64,000 bases of DNA from Alnus glutinosa (taxonomy: Eukaryota; Streptophyta; Magnoliopsida; Fagales; Betulaceae): assembly GCF_958979055.1 (NCBI RefSeq), contig NC_084891.1:29260001-29324000 (forward strand), written 5' to 3'. Below the pieces are notes generated by a model. It had not been told where the DNA came from, searched no databases, and saw only the letters and a program-made list of their open reading frames with translations. A program made the position numbers and the translations under genes. Of this stretch, positions 24,207-34,715 are shown in pieces; position 1 is the first letter of the stretch; each line of letters begins with the position of its first letter.

Positions 24207-25752
24207 TTCTGCACAAAGTACAAAAATTATGTTATGGAGAATTGAAGCAACACTAAGTTAACAAGTAATTAGTACACTTTTAATAGAATGTGTGGATGAG
24301 CATCTAATTAATTAATAGATTTTGTATTCTTTGGCACTTAACTCTAACAAATTGGACCTATTAACCAAAATATCAGTCATTCATCACTAGTCACTTCTCA
24401 TTATTTACTCCCCTTTCAGAAATATTGATAAAATTAAACAACTAAACTAAGAGTAATAAAGCATAAACTTGAAATCATTTTCACTCACAACAACAACAGA
24501 GTGTCTCCTCTGTTCCAAAAAAAAAAAAAAAAAGCCAGATTGGGATGAGATTTGTCCTAAATAGCCTTTGTCAACCAATAATAACATGTGATATATATAC
24601 TTTCTTTATTTTAATCTTAAGTGTAAAGTAATGGCAAGATTGGGATGCTAATCTAACACAGTGCATTGGGGACCATATGACATACGAATTTAAGACCTTT
24701 TATTACCTCTTATTCTAATCTAATACAGTGCACTGGGGACCACAAAACACATACGAATTCAAGACCTTTTAAGAAACATAATGTTAAACCTACCATACTC
24801 ACATTGTCAGAACTAGCATCAATGGGTGGAGACCTTTTAGAGTCTGAGGGTTACTACATTCAACTTTTTGGAAGTTGGAAGACTTAAAAATTTGAAGCCC
24901 AGAACCCAATTCTTTACACATCGTTTCCAACAACATCCAAACAAGAACATGACAGAAAATGCCAAAAGCTACAACCGACAAAAACACACAAAATACAGTG
25001 CATTGGGGACCCTTCATAAAGCTCGGCACTTTATGCTTTGCCCACAAAACCAAACTCATATATATATATATATATAAAGTTACCTAACAACCAACCCCAA
25101 CACAAAAGATGTATATAAAGCTTCTTGGGTTTCCGCCTATCACAAAGAAAATTCACACAAAGCATCAAAAAATATCACATTCGAGTCTCAGAAATACCTT
25201 CTGTCTTTTGCTAGTACTCTGTCGCGAGTGGGTTCCGAGAAGGTTGGCCGAGTGGGTTCCGGGAGAATCAAACTGCTGCCTCCGACAACAAATTCGGCCT
25301 AAATGCTGGAACTAGCTTTGGGAGAGATTGAACGGGGCGAGAAGGAACGAAAGAGATTTGGGGGAGAAAGACGAATTTGAGGATTTAGGGCTACAAATTA
25401 TTGGAAGTTAAGAAAAATGATACTTTCTGCATCAAAAAGAAATATTTTTACTTTGTGTTTTTTTGAAAAGTCCCAATTTTTTTGAAAATTCCCTCTTTAA
25501 GTGATGTGGCAGTGGAGAGAGGCTGACGTGGATGTTTATCTCTGGCTGAGGTGTGCACGGAGACAGGTGTCGCGCATGTATGCCAACACCAGTAAAATGA
25601 CGTGGGTGGACGTTAGTTTTGAACAAAAAATTTGACGGGGGTACCATTTCCGTCTTTTCATATACCACCGGTACCAAATTTGATAAAAAATGAAATTTTA
25701 GGGATAAAAAATAAAAGTCGTAAAGCATAGAGAGCAAATATGTATTTAACCC

Positions 25753-26431
25753 AAAATTTTAATAATGTGATTACGCCAGTCAAGTCAATTAAGAGAGTTT
25801 TACACCGTCATAATTGACTTCATCACAACCATATGCTTGACCGAATTAGCTGGTGTATATTAAATTTGGTTACAGTACTGACAGGACAGGCTATTGTCTG
25901 GAGGTTTGAAAAAAATCAGCCCATTTTTTAAGATGGAAAAGGCTTTTTTTCACGATTTACTCCTGTACATAATCGTTTACGCTACACAATTTTCTTACTT
26001 GCTAGGAGTAAAATGAAAAAAAGAAAAAAAAAAAAGAAAAAAGAAGAAGCTTGTTTTACTCGGTCTTTTTTTCTCTATTTTACCCTTATGTACGACTGTT
26101 TAAGTTGCACAATGTTTTTCCATGTCAGGACTAAAATAGAAAAAAAAAAAAAAAGAAAAAAAAAAAAAGCATGTCCCATCTTAAAAAATGGGTGAATTTT
26201 TTCAACCCTTTGACAAAAGCTTGTCCTGTCGGTGCGCACATGGGGAAATGGAAGGAAGGGAGAAGGGAGAAGGGGAAGGGCGATAACAAACAGGGCCATA
26301 TATGCTTGTGGATTACTGTCAATAATCCTCAACTCTTTTCTGTGAATCTTGAGGTTACTTGCGCCGCTTGAGAAAAACTTGCTCTTTTTTGTCGGAGTGA
26401 GCTTCCTAAATCCCTGTGTAGAAAGGCGGAA
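25753..26431 (+). promoter_or_regulatory. 5' flank of BAHD copy D
   Basis: Homologous to the flanks of E (about 30,230-31,170) and F (43,750-44,392), including a conserved GGTGCGCACATGGGGAAATGG block and the last 120 bases before ATG. At the TATA position D reads CCATATATGC (about 26297), as does F. The more distal flank seen in E and F is cut off by the MULE end at 25752. Poly-A/T runs at about 26016-26048 and 26140-26168. Confidence 0.7.
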
Positions 26432-27795
26432 ATGGAGGTGGAAATTATTTCCAAAGAATACATCAAACCCTCTTCTCCAACGCCCCCTAACCTGAAAACC
26501 CACAAGCTCTCCTTCTTGGACCAGTTCATTCCTACTGTCTATATTCCCATAATCCTCTTCTATCCCATGAATCAAAGCACGGGCCATTCTGTTGCTGATA
26601 TCGTCTCTCAAAGATCACGACTGTTAAAGCAATCCCTATCAGAAACCTTAACTCACTTTAACCCATTTGCTGGAAAAGTCAAAGACACCCTGTCCATCGA
26701 TTGTAATGACGAGGGGGTTTACTATGTAGAGGCCCGGGTCAACTGTCATCTTCTTGAATGCCTCAACCAACCCAACACTGCTTTATTCTACCAATTTCTT
26801 CGCGGAGAGGCCCTTAGGAAAGAGCTAACCGCGGGAGATCATGTTGCTATGATACAAGCGAGCACCTTTGCATGCGGCGGTATTGCCATTGGTGTCCTTG
26901 TTACCCACATGATCGCTGATGGAACTGGCATGAGTGTCTTTCTCAAAGGTTGGGCAACCACGGCTCACAAGGCCCGTGAAGCTGTATCGTGTCCTAATTT
27001 TGACGCCCCATCAGTTTTCATTCAAAACGATGCACACTCTAGAGAACAGTCTTACATTCTCGCCGCTTTGTTCAATCCCTTCCTCAAATTAGGCAGGTTC
27101 ATTCAAGGAGAGTTGTGTTTGACGCCTCAGCCATTGCATCACTCAAGGCCAAAGCAACAAGCCCAAGTGTACAAAACCCAACAAGAGTTGAGGTTGTCTC
27201 GGCCCTGCTTTGGAAATGCGTGATGGCTGCTTTCAAGGCCACTTCTGGTATCCATATGCCAACTTTTATCATCCATCCGGTGAACTTCCGTCGAAGAGCA
27301 ATTCCACCATTCGCAGAATCTTCCATGGGAAATTTAGTTTGGCCAGCACTCGCATCGTGCACGGTCGAGGAGATAAAGTTGCCGAACACGGTTTGTAAGC
27401 TGAGAGAAGCAATAACAAAAATCAATGGTGATTTTGTGAAAAGCCTACAAGGTGATGGGGGGTTTGCCAAGCACTTCGAGCTTACGAAGGAAATGGTTGA
27501 GGCATGCGCAAGTGCGGCAAGTTCAAGTGGAATGAATTACATTGTGTTTACGAGTTGGTGTAACTTTGGTCTCTATGACATTGATTTTGGGTGGGGAAAG
27601 CCGATATGGGTAAGTTCGGTTGGTTCGAGCGGCAATTCAGAGGCCGTTCTTTCAAATCTGGTTCTGCTAATGGACACAAGATCCGGTGATGGAATAGAAG
27701 CGTGGGTGATGTTAGATAAAGAAGATATGATTGTATTAGGACAAGACAAAGAACTCCTTGCTTTCGCTTCCTTGGATACTAGTCCCATAAACTAG
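26432..27795 (+). pseudogene. BAHD acyltransferase copy D, one frameshift
   Basis: Colinear with E and F over the whole length, ATG 26432 to TAG 27795, without introns. It keeps HMIAD (about residue 159) and, in the second frame, DFGWG near the end. One base is missing near 27102: E and F have CATTTCAAGG and D has CATTCAAGG, so translation runs out of frame after GRFI. Everything downstream is otherwise open to the SPIN terminus. A few substitutions at conserved sites are also seen (LTHFNPFAG where the others have LTRFYPFAG). With one lesion it is either a young pseudogene, a segregating null allele, or a sequencing error. Confidence 0.92.
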
Positions 27796-28713
27796 AAAAT
27801 ATATAACGATGTAGGCTTGATCATGCATGTTGATCAACAAATTTGTTCGAGTGTTAGAACAATATTATCTAAATGTTTAATTTTCATTTTTCCTATATGT
27901 AATATTGTAATGCCCCTATGACATATAAACACTAGCAAAGTGACTGCATATTTCTCGTATATCGCGTAGGGAAAAATGCAAAATCGGGTCCATGTGGTTT
28001 TAAAATGTTTTGAGAATTCTTTGTGCTATGCAAAAATAACAAATTAATCTTCACTATCAAATTCCATCAAAAAACTTAGATGGATTCTATTAGTGTGCCA
28101 CGTTAAATCCAATAAAATTACGACATGTGTCACTTACAATAAAACATATATATATATATCTAAAAATTTTAAAATATATATATTAAAAACTAAATATACA
28201 AAATTTTTTAGGAAGACACTGACAAATTTTTGTTTTTTGGAGAGTATATTATATAGTTTGGAGTGGATATTGACAATGAAATAATAGTTTGAAGTAGACA
28301 TTGACAGTGGCCAATGTCGTGTCCCCCTAATGACAAAAATACCCTTCATAAAATTGTTAAAATAAAATAAAAACTAAAAAAAAAATATAAAATAACAAAA
28401 ATTTATACAAAAAAAATAAAAAAAAAATAAAAACTAGTTTTTTTTTTTTTTTCGTTTGTTTTATAATTTTCAGTTATTTTTTCGTTTGTTTTTGTTTTTA
28501 AAAAAAATATTTCTTTTTTGTTGATTTTTTTTAAAAAAAAAATCTTTTTTTTAAAATTTTTATTTTTATTTTTTAAGTTTTTCTTCTTTTCTTTCGAATT
28601 TACAAGGGCATTTTTGTCTTATTCAAAAAAAAAAATTAGAGTCATTTTTTTCTTTTTATTGGTCTTAGGAGGGACATTGACATTTTTTCTATAGTTTGAA
28701 GGGAATATTGACA
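27796..28713. other. 3' flank of D and foldback-like AT-rich DNA
   Basis: The first about 340 bases are shared with the 3' flank of F (CACTATCAAATTCC, GTGCCACGTTA). From about 28220 to 28760, recurring TAGTTTGAAG / ATTGACA blocks in direct and inverted form around an A/T-rich core look like a non-autonomous MULE, but its ends are not clear. No gene. Confidence 0.5.
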
Positions 28714-28901
28714 CAATTGGTAGTTTGAGAAAAACATTGATAATTTAGTGATAGTTTAAAGAGAATATGTATATTTTTCCCTTCTTAATAATATCTTTCG
28801 TCATCCTAAAGATATATGCACGTAATTGTTATTAGGTAGGAATTTGTAATCTTTTTATGCATAAACCTATTTAAGGTAACGTATTATGAATAAAAAGGCA
28901 T

Positions 28902-29207
28902 GCAACATTGCGCTTTGATTTCACGAATCTGGCCTGTGAATCAACAATGATTTATATCAAAATTGAGTAATGATTCATCACGACCCATAGATATTACTTT
29001 TTATCACCTTCCTTATGTGGCAAGGTTCCCCCCCCCCCCCCCCCCAAACTACCTTTTGAGTTTTAAAAATAAAATAAGATGAAGGATCACCTTGCCACAT
29101 AGATAAGGTGGTGAAAAGTGGTATCTATAGGTGGTGGTGAATCATTACTCATCAAAATTACACTTAAAAAAAAAAAACAAACATAATAGGAATATATTGT
29201 ATGATTC
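28902..29207. other. TSR1 exon 2/intron 1-like fragment in the BAHD E flank
   Basis: 28902-28964 and, across the MITE, 29151-29207 match 57860-57965 of TSR1. They share GCAACATTGCGCT, a diverged exon end, and then the near-identical TGAATCAACAATGATTTATA and TCAAAATTACACTT. The TSR1 part covers the end of coding exon 2, its splice acceptor and about 70 bases of intron 1. The same block is present in the F flank (about 42393-42456 and on) and, inverted, in the A flank (about 6560-6640). Since exon 2 is coding and conserved, TSR1 is the likely source. Confidence 0.7.
28965..29150. mobile_element. MULE-type foldback MITE with 9-bp target duplication (E unit)
   Basis: Long inverted arms (GAGTAATGATTCA ... 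TGAATCATTACTC) over 186 bp, flanked by ATCAAAATT at 28956-28964 and 29151-29159. The homologous place in TSR1 intron 1 (about 57914) and in the BAHD A flank (about 6583) has a single ATCAAAATT, the empty site. The sister copy in unit F is 42457-42629. Confidence 0.88.
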
Positions 29208-31035
29208 GCACATGGCAACACTGAATTCCAAAATCTTTGACTTTGATGATTTGCACAAAATTCTGATAGTGTTATTTAGGGTATTACAATTTTTACGACA
29301 AATTCATTATAAACTGATGTGGTAGTCCATGTGGTACTTATCATATTAATCACTAATTAAATTTCAGACGAACTGATGAAGTAGTCCATAATTGGTAAAA
29401 TAAATAAGAGATTGAGGTTGACAAGTCAACCGCTAATTTTTTTAAATAGTAAGTCATGTTTTTTTGTTTAATCATTTAACCACGGCCACATAACTTGTAA
29501 AAAACAATTAGTAATAAAAGATGTAATACTCCTAATAGCACTTAATAATTAAATTTACACATCAAATTTTGTTGCTTGATTTTTTTACCATTAAGATATA
29601 ACCTCGTAAGTTTATAAGAAAATTGTAATAAAAGTTGTAGTAAGCGTTTTCTATTTTGATAACTAGCCCATTAAGGAAAATAAGGGTACATTTGGTTTTT
29701 CGGTTTCAAAACATGCGTTTTAAAAAATAGCGTTTTCAAAATATGCGTTTTTAAAAACACGTACACTTCCTTACCTACAATTACAAACGTAAATTTTTCT
29801 ATGTTTTTAAGCACCATTTTCTAAAAATGTACTCTCAAACGAAACATTTTCTACAATTTAATCACTTACTTTAACATTGGCCCTCACTTGTAAGCTCAAA
29901 GTCATTTTTTAATAGGTAATGCCCAACACGTGAAATATTTAATTGAAATGGAGGGTGAATTGACGGAGACAAAATTCAAATTCAAGATTTAGTTTTGATA
30001 TCATATTAAATTACTACTTATTCAAAAAATTTAAGTTAATAAAAATGAAAAAATTTAATTATTTAATTAATTATGTTAATTAAAAATGTACTTTTAACTT
30101 TACAAAATCGCAAGCTAAAGGCCATGCTATTTTTATTTGGTCATTTGCACGTGTAGCACGCTTCATAATGGATTAGGCCAGTCAAGTTTAACACAAGGTG
30201 CAGACGTCCTCCAATACCGTACCCTGCTCGAAGTTTTGAGAAAATTTTAATGGTATGGCTAATTGTGTGCATATATTTATATATTAAGAAAGTTGGCACC
30301 GTCATAATTGACTTCATCACAACCTTGTGCTCGATCCAATTGGCCGGTGTATATTAAATTTGGTTACAGTACCGACACCACACGCTATTGTCTGTAGGTT
30401 TGAAAAAAATCAGCCCATTTTTGAAGATGGGAAAGGCTTTATCCCTCTACACAATCGTTTACGCGGCACAATTTTTTCTTTTCGGTTAGGGGTAAAATAT
30501 TAATAATAATAATAATAATAATAAAAGTTTGTTTTACTTGGGCTTTTTTTTTCTCATTTTACCCTTATATACGACGGTTTATTCTACACAATTATTTTCA
30601 TGCCAGGAATAAAATAAGAAAAAAAGCATGTCCCATCTTAAAAAAATAAAAAATGACTGAGGATTTGGTGCGTAAGTAATTGTGTTATGAAATATTTGTG
30701 CGTTGTATAGTAAAAGATGATTGATGTGAAATAAAATTTGAGAATATTTTATAAAAAAGTGCAGAAATTTTTTTTTATAATAAATTTTTTTATTTAAATA
30801 ATAATAAAATATTATTGATGTGATATAAAAAGTATAAAAGGTTGAAATGTTTATTATTTGATTTTTTTTTTTTCTTCTTTTTACAAGAAATGAAAAGAAA
30901 AGGAGGGAGAGTTGGAGTAGCTTGTCAAACAAGCTCTGAATTTTTTCAACCCTTCTAACAAAAGCCTGTCCTGTGGGTGCGCACATGGGGAAATGGAGGG
31001 AAGGGGGAAGGGGAAGGGCGATAACAAACAGTGCC

Positions 31036-31042
31036 TATAAAT
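31036..31042 (+). promoter_or_regulatory. Putative TATA box of BAHD E
   Basis: CCTATAAATGC, 129-135 bases before the ATG at 31171, a normal plant spacing once a leader of about 100 bases is allowed. D and F have CCATATATGC at the same place, a weaker TATA. The start site itself is not visible. Confidence 0.5.
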
Positions 31043-31170
31043 GCTTGTGGATTACTGTCAATAATCCTCAACTCTTTTCTGTGAATCTTGAGGTTACTTG
31101 CGCCGCTTGAGAAAAACTTGCTCTTTTTTGCCGGAGTGAGCTTCCTAAATCCCAGTGTAGAAAGGCTGAA

Positions 31171-32538
31171 ATGGAGGTGGAAATTATTTCCAAAGAATAC
31201 ATCAAACCCTCTTCTCCAACGCCCCCTAACCTGAAAACCCACAAGCTCTCCTTCTTGGACCAGTTCATTCCTACCCTCTATGTTCCCATAATCCTCTTCT
31301 TTCCCATGAATCAAAGCACGGAACATTCTGTTGCTGATATCGTCTCTCAAAGATCACGACTATTAAAGCAATCCCTATCAGAAACCTTAACTCGCTTTTA
31401 CCCATTTGCTGGAAAAGTCAAAGACACCCTGTCCATCGATTGTAATGACGAGGGGGTTTACTATGTAGAGGCCCGGGTAAACTGTCATCTTCTTGAATGC
31501 CTCAACCAACCCAACACTGCTTTATTCTACCAATTTCTTTGCGGAGAGGCCCTTAGGAAAGAGCTAACCGCGGGAGATCATGTTGCTATGATACAAGCGA
31601 GCACCTTTGCATGCGGCGGTATTGCCATTGGTGTCCTTGTTTCCCACATGATCGCTGATGGAACTGGCATGAGTGTCTTTCTCAAAGGTTGGGCTACCAC
31701 GGCTCACAAGGCCCGTGAAGCTGTACTATTGTGTCCTAATTTTGACGCCCCATCAGTTTTCATTCAAAACGATGCACCCTCTAGAGAAGTGTCTTACACT
31801 CTCGACGCTTTGTTCAATCCCTTCCTCAAATCAGGCAGGTTCATTTCAAGGAGAGTTGTGTTTGATGCCTCGGCCATTGCGTCACTCAAGGCCAAAGCAA
31901 CAAGCCCAAGCGTACAAAACCCAACAAGAGTTGAGGTTGTCTCGGCCCTGCTTTGGAAATGCGTGATGGCTGCTTTCAAGGCCACTTCTGGTATCCATAT
32001 GCCAACTTTTATCATCCATCCGGTGAACTTCCGTCGAAGAGCAATTCCACCATTCTCAGAATCTTCCATGGGAAATTTAATTTGGCCAGCACTCGCATCG
32101 TGCACGGTCGAGGAGATAAAGTTGCCGGACACGGTTTGTAAGCTGAGAGAAGCAATAACAAAAATCGATGGTGATTTTGTGAAGAGCCTACAAGGTGATG
32201 GGGGGTTTGCCAAGCACTTTGAGCTTGCGAAGGAAATGGTTGAGGCATGCGCAAGTGAGGCAAGTTCTAGTGGAATGAATTACATTGCGTTTACGAGTTG
32301 GTGTAACTTTGGTCTCTATGACATTGATTTTGGGTGGGGAAAGCCGATATGGATAAGTTCGGCTGGTTCGAGCGGCAATACGGAGGCCGTGCTCCCAAAT
32401 CTGGTTCTGCTAATGGACACAAGATCCCGTGATGGAATAGAAGCGTGGGTGATATTAGATAAAGAAGATATGATTGTATTAGGACAAGACAAAGAACTCC
32501 TTGCTTTCGCTTCCTTTGATACTAGTCCCATAAACTAG
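31171..32538 (+). CDS. BAHD acyltransferase E (intact, 455 aa)
   Basis: Intact single-exon BAHD acyltransferase of 455 residues, normal for the family. It transfers an acyl group from acyl-CoA to a hydroxyl or amine acceptor in specialised metabolism, in the cytosol (no signal or transmembrane segment). Seen: N-terminal IISKEYIKPSSPTP typical of the vinorine synthase-like clade, RFYPFAGK at residues 75-82, catalytic HMIAD at 159-163 (His 159 the general base), FLKGWA at 170-175, SRRVVFDASAI near 226-236, and the structural DFGWG at 386-390. Start chosen because D, F and the pseudogenes align from the same ATG. It differs from F at about 40 positions plus one residue (LLCPN versus LCPN). Substrate cannot be told from sequence. 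Cys 124 replaces an Arg present in D and F. Confidence 0.95.
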   Translation: MEVEIISKEYIKPSSPTPPNLKTHKLSFLDQFIPTLYVPIILFFPMNQSTEHSVADIVSQRSRLLKQSLSETLTRFYPFAGKVKDTLSIDCNDEGVYYVEARVNCHLLECLNQPNTALFYQFLCGEALRKELTAGDHVAMIQASTFACGGIAIGVLVSHMIADGTGMSVFLKGWATTAHKAREAVLLCPNFDAPSVFIQNDAPSREVSYTLDALFNPFLKSGRFISRRVVFDASAIASLKAKATSPSVQNPTRVEVVSALLWKCVMAAFKATSGIHMPTFIIHPVNFRRRAIPPFSESSMGNLIWPALASCTVEEIKLPDTVCKLREAITKIDGDFVKSLQGDGGFAKHFELAKEMVEACASEASSSGMNYIAFTSWCNFGLYDIDFGWGKPIWISSAGSSGNTEAVLPNLVLLMDTRSRDGIEAWVILDKEDMIVLGQDKELLAFASFDTSPIN

Positions 32539-32828
32539 AAAATATATAGCGATGTGGGCTTGATCATGCATGTTGATCAACAAATCTGTTCGAGTTTAGA
32601 ACAATATTATCTAAATGTTTAATTTTCCTTTTTCCTATATGTAGTATTGTAATGCCCCTATATATGATATATAAGCACTAGCAAAGTGACTCCGGCGTAT
32701 TGCTTAGGAAAAAATGTAATATCAGGTCGGTCAATGTGGTTTTAAAATGTTATGAGAGTTCCTTCTGCTATACAAAAATAACAAATTAATCTCCATAATC
32801 AAATTCTGTCAAAAAACTTGATGGTGAT

Positions 32829-32875
32829 GGAGAAGAGGGTTTGATGTATTCTTTGGAAATAGTTTCCACCTCCAT
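32829..32875 (-). pseudogene. BAHD N-terminal stub C'
   Basis: Only the first about 15 codons (ATG at 32875, MEVETISKEYIKPSS) remain before homology stops at about 32829, 290 bases past the stop of E and in the opposite orientation. Its 5' flank extends to 33274. Confidence 0.85.
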
Positions 32876-34136
32876 TTCAGCCTTTCTACACGGAGATTCA
32901 GGAAGCTCACTCCGGCATAAAAGAGCAAGTAACCTCAAGATTCACATAAAAGAGTTTGAGGATTATTCAGTGATCCACAAGCATATATAACCTCCAAAAT
33001 CATATGTTGGTGGTCATATATTGTCTAACAGAAATTACTCCAATTGTAATTGCGATGTAAAACACCATCAAACCCATCTGGACTGATAGCAAGGGAAATT
33101 TAAAATAATCTACTGTCAAAGATTTTTTATTTATTTATTTATTTTTTAAATAGAACCATTTATTTGTACTTCATTTTCATTTTACTCTTTAAGTTTAAAT
33201 TCATCTCTCTCTTTTTTCTTTTTTCTTTTTTTTTTTTTTTTTAATTTATAGGAAAAAAAATATGCAAAACCAGTATTTTTTTTTTACGAGAAATTGTATC
33301 TTTCCATTAAAGCTGTTCAGCACATACAATATCCAATACAACTAAGGGACAAACATCAACCCACACATGTTGACTATACTGGGAGACAGCTAGCTTAGCC
33401 AAACAATGAACAGCCTTATTCCCATCGCGTCCCACATAAGTAATCCTCCAGCATGGAAATAAACCTAACAACAACCGAGTCTCCATTGCTATATTCTCGT
33501 AAAAGCCGCAGAATTCCTCTGAGCTCCCCAAAACCAGAACAACTTCCCTAGAATCACCCTCAAGCTCAATCGAGGAGAAACCCATTTCTCTAGCAAATTC
33601 AATAGCCCTCCTAGCACCAATTGCTTCGGCCACAGAAGGATTCTGGATATAAGGTGACACCGTGCACATCGCCGCCTTCACTAGGCCCATAGAATTCCTA
33701 GCTATAATACCCACCCCCATGATTTTCTTCTTGACGTCCAACGCTGCATCCCAATTAATCTCGATGGTGCCTGCAACTGGTTTACTACACCGAGATAAAA
33801 CAAGAGAGCTCCGATTCACCGGTACTGCAGCTTCCACAAGAGATCTTCGATAATCACCCAACAAATCTTTGGCACATTTCAACAAACAAGAGGGAGATTG
33901 AACTGGACCCCCGAACACCACCTTATTTCTCCTCAGCCATATCTTATGGGATAGGATCGCAAATAGTTCCAACTCCCCCATATCCAACCTTTCACAGAGA
34001 TAACAAAATATACTAAAAAAGTCCTCCTTCACCACCAAGCTTTTATTGATAGGACCCCTACAATTGCTCCAAACGGCTTGAGCAAAAACACACCACCACA
34101 ACGCATGACTAGTAGTCCCAGCTTCAATTCCGCACA
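32829..34136. repeat. Segmental duplication, copy 2
   Basis: Same-orientation copy of 20791-22920: BAHD N-terminal stub, 5' flank, and L1 3' end. It has no TRIM and shows a clean GATAG site near 33090. The shared L1 insertion means the L1 came first and the duplication second. Confidence 0.85.
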
Positions 34137-34662
34137 TGGGGCAATTAGGTAAAGTGATGTGCAAATTTGTTTAACTCGCAAGCGCACGAATCGTATGTAG
34201 CAATAGTGCGTGCAAGTGCGAGATCGAATCCGCAGGGAAGTGTGTGTGAAGAAAAGAAAATCACTTTCTATTTAAATAAATCTTGTTTTAACCTAGACCC
34301 AAAGATTTTGGAATTTCTGTTAACAAAATAATAAACAAAAAAAACTAAACAAGAACAATTTGTAAAGAAAGACACTAAGGTATCGGAATTCACCAAACCA
34401 AATCAAACACCCTACTCTTGCATTTTATTCATAAATTCAATTCAATGGGCTCAATATTCAAATTCAAAACATGAAAACATTTGAAGAAATCAATTCAAAC
34501 AAATCACAACGATTATCCCTTTTTAATTGAAATCATCTATTGTATCCGGAAATCACAATAGATATCCCAATCTCAAAGAAATCAATCGATGTATCCATCG
34601 ATTGAATTACAGCAAACATTAAATAAAGATCATCAATCTAAAAAAATAAATTGACATGGAAT

Positions 34663-34715
<53 letters not shown>

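Larger units (their letters stand above)
22919..25752 (-). mobile_element. MULE (Mutator-like) DNA transposon, 5' half
   Basis: The outer end at 25752 reads, on the minus strand, GGGTTAAATACATATTTGC, a typical plant MULE terminus. Next to it, 25753 onward is BAHD-unit flank continuous with the F unit near 43756. The element carries a PB1-like N-terminal transposase frame (24206 inward). The catalytic MULE domain and the other terminus are missing; the element stops against L1 sequence at 22919. 24207-25700 is noncoding leader with no other feature seen. Confidence 0.75.
28714..32822 (+). repeat. BAHD duplication unit E (about 4.1 kb)
   Basis: Direct repeat of the F unit (42207-46105), covering about 2.5 kb of 5' flank, the gene and the 3' flank. 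It begins at the shared ATTGGTAGTTTGAG and ends at CAAAAAACTTGATGG, where it meets the inverted stub of a BAHD N-terminus. The poly-C run at about 29028-29045 lies inside the MITE. Confidence 0.85.

Noticed and set aside
27099-27470. Antisense open frames over the BAHD genes (also 31794-32213, 45013-45504, 8513-8878)
   Set aside because: They recur at the same place opposite each BAHD copy, so they are shadows of BAHD codon use.
29028-29045. Poly-C run as a special structure
   Set aside because: The F copy of the same MITE has a short C run, so it is simple homopolymer growth inside the MITE.
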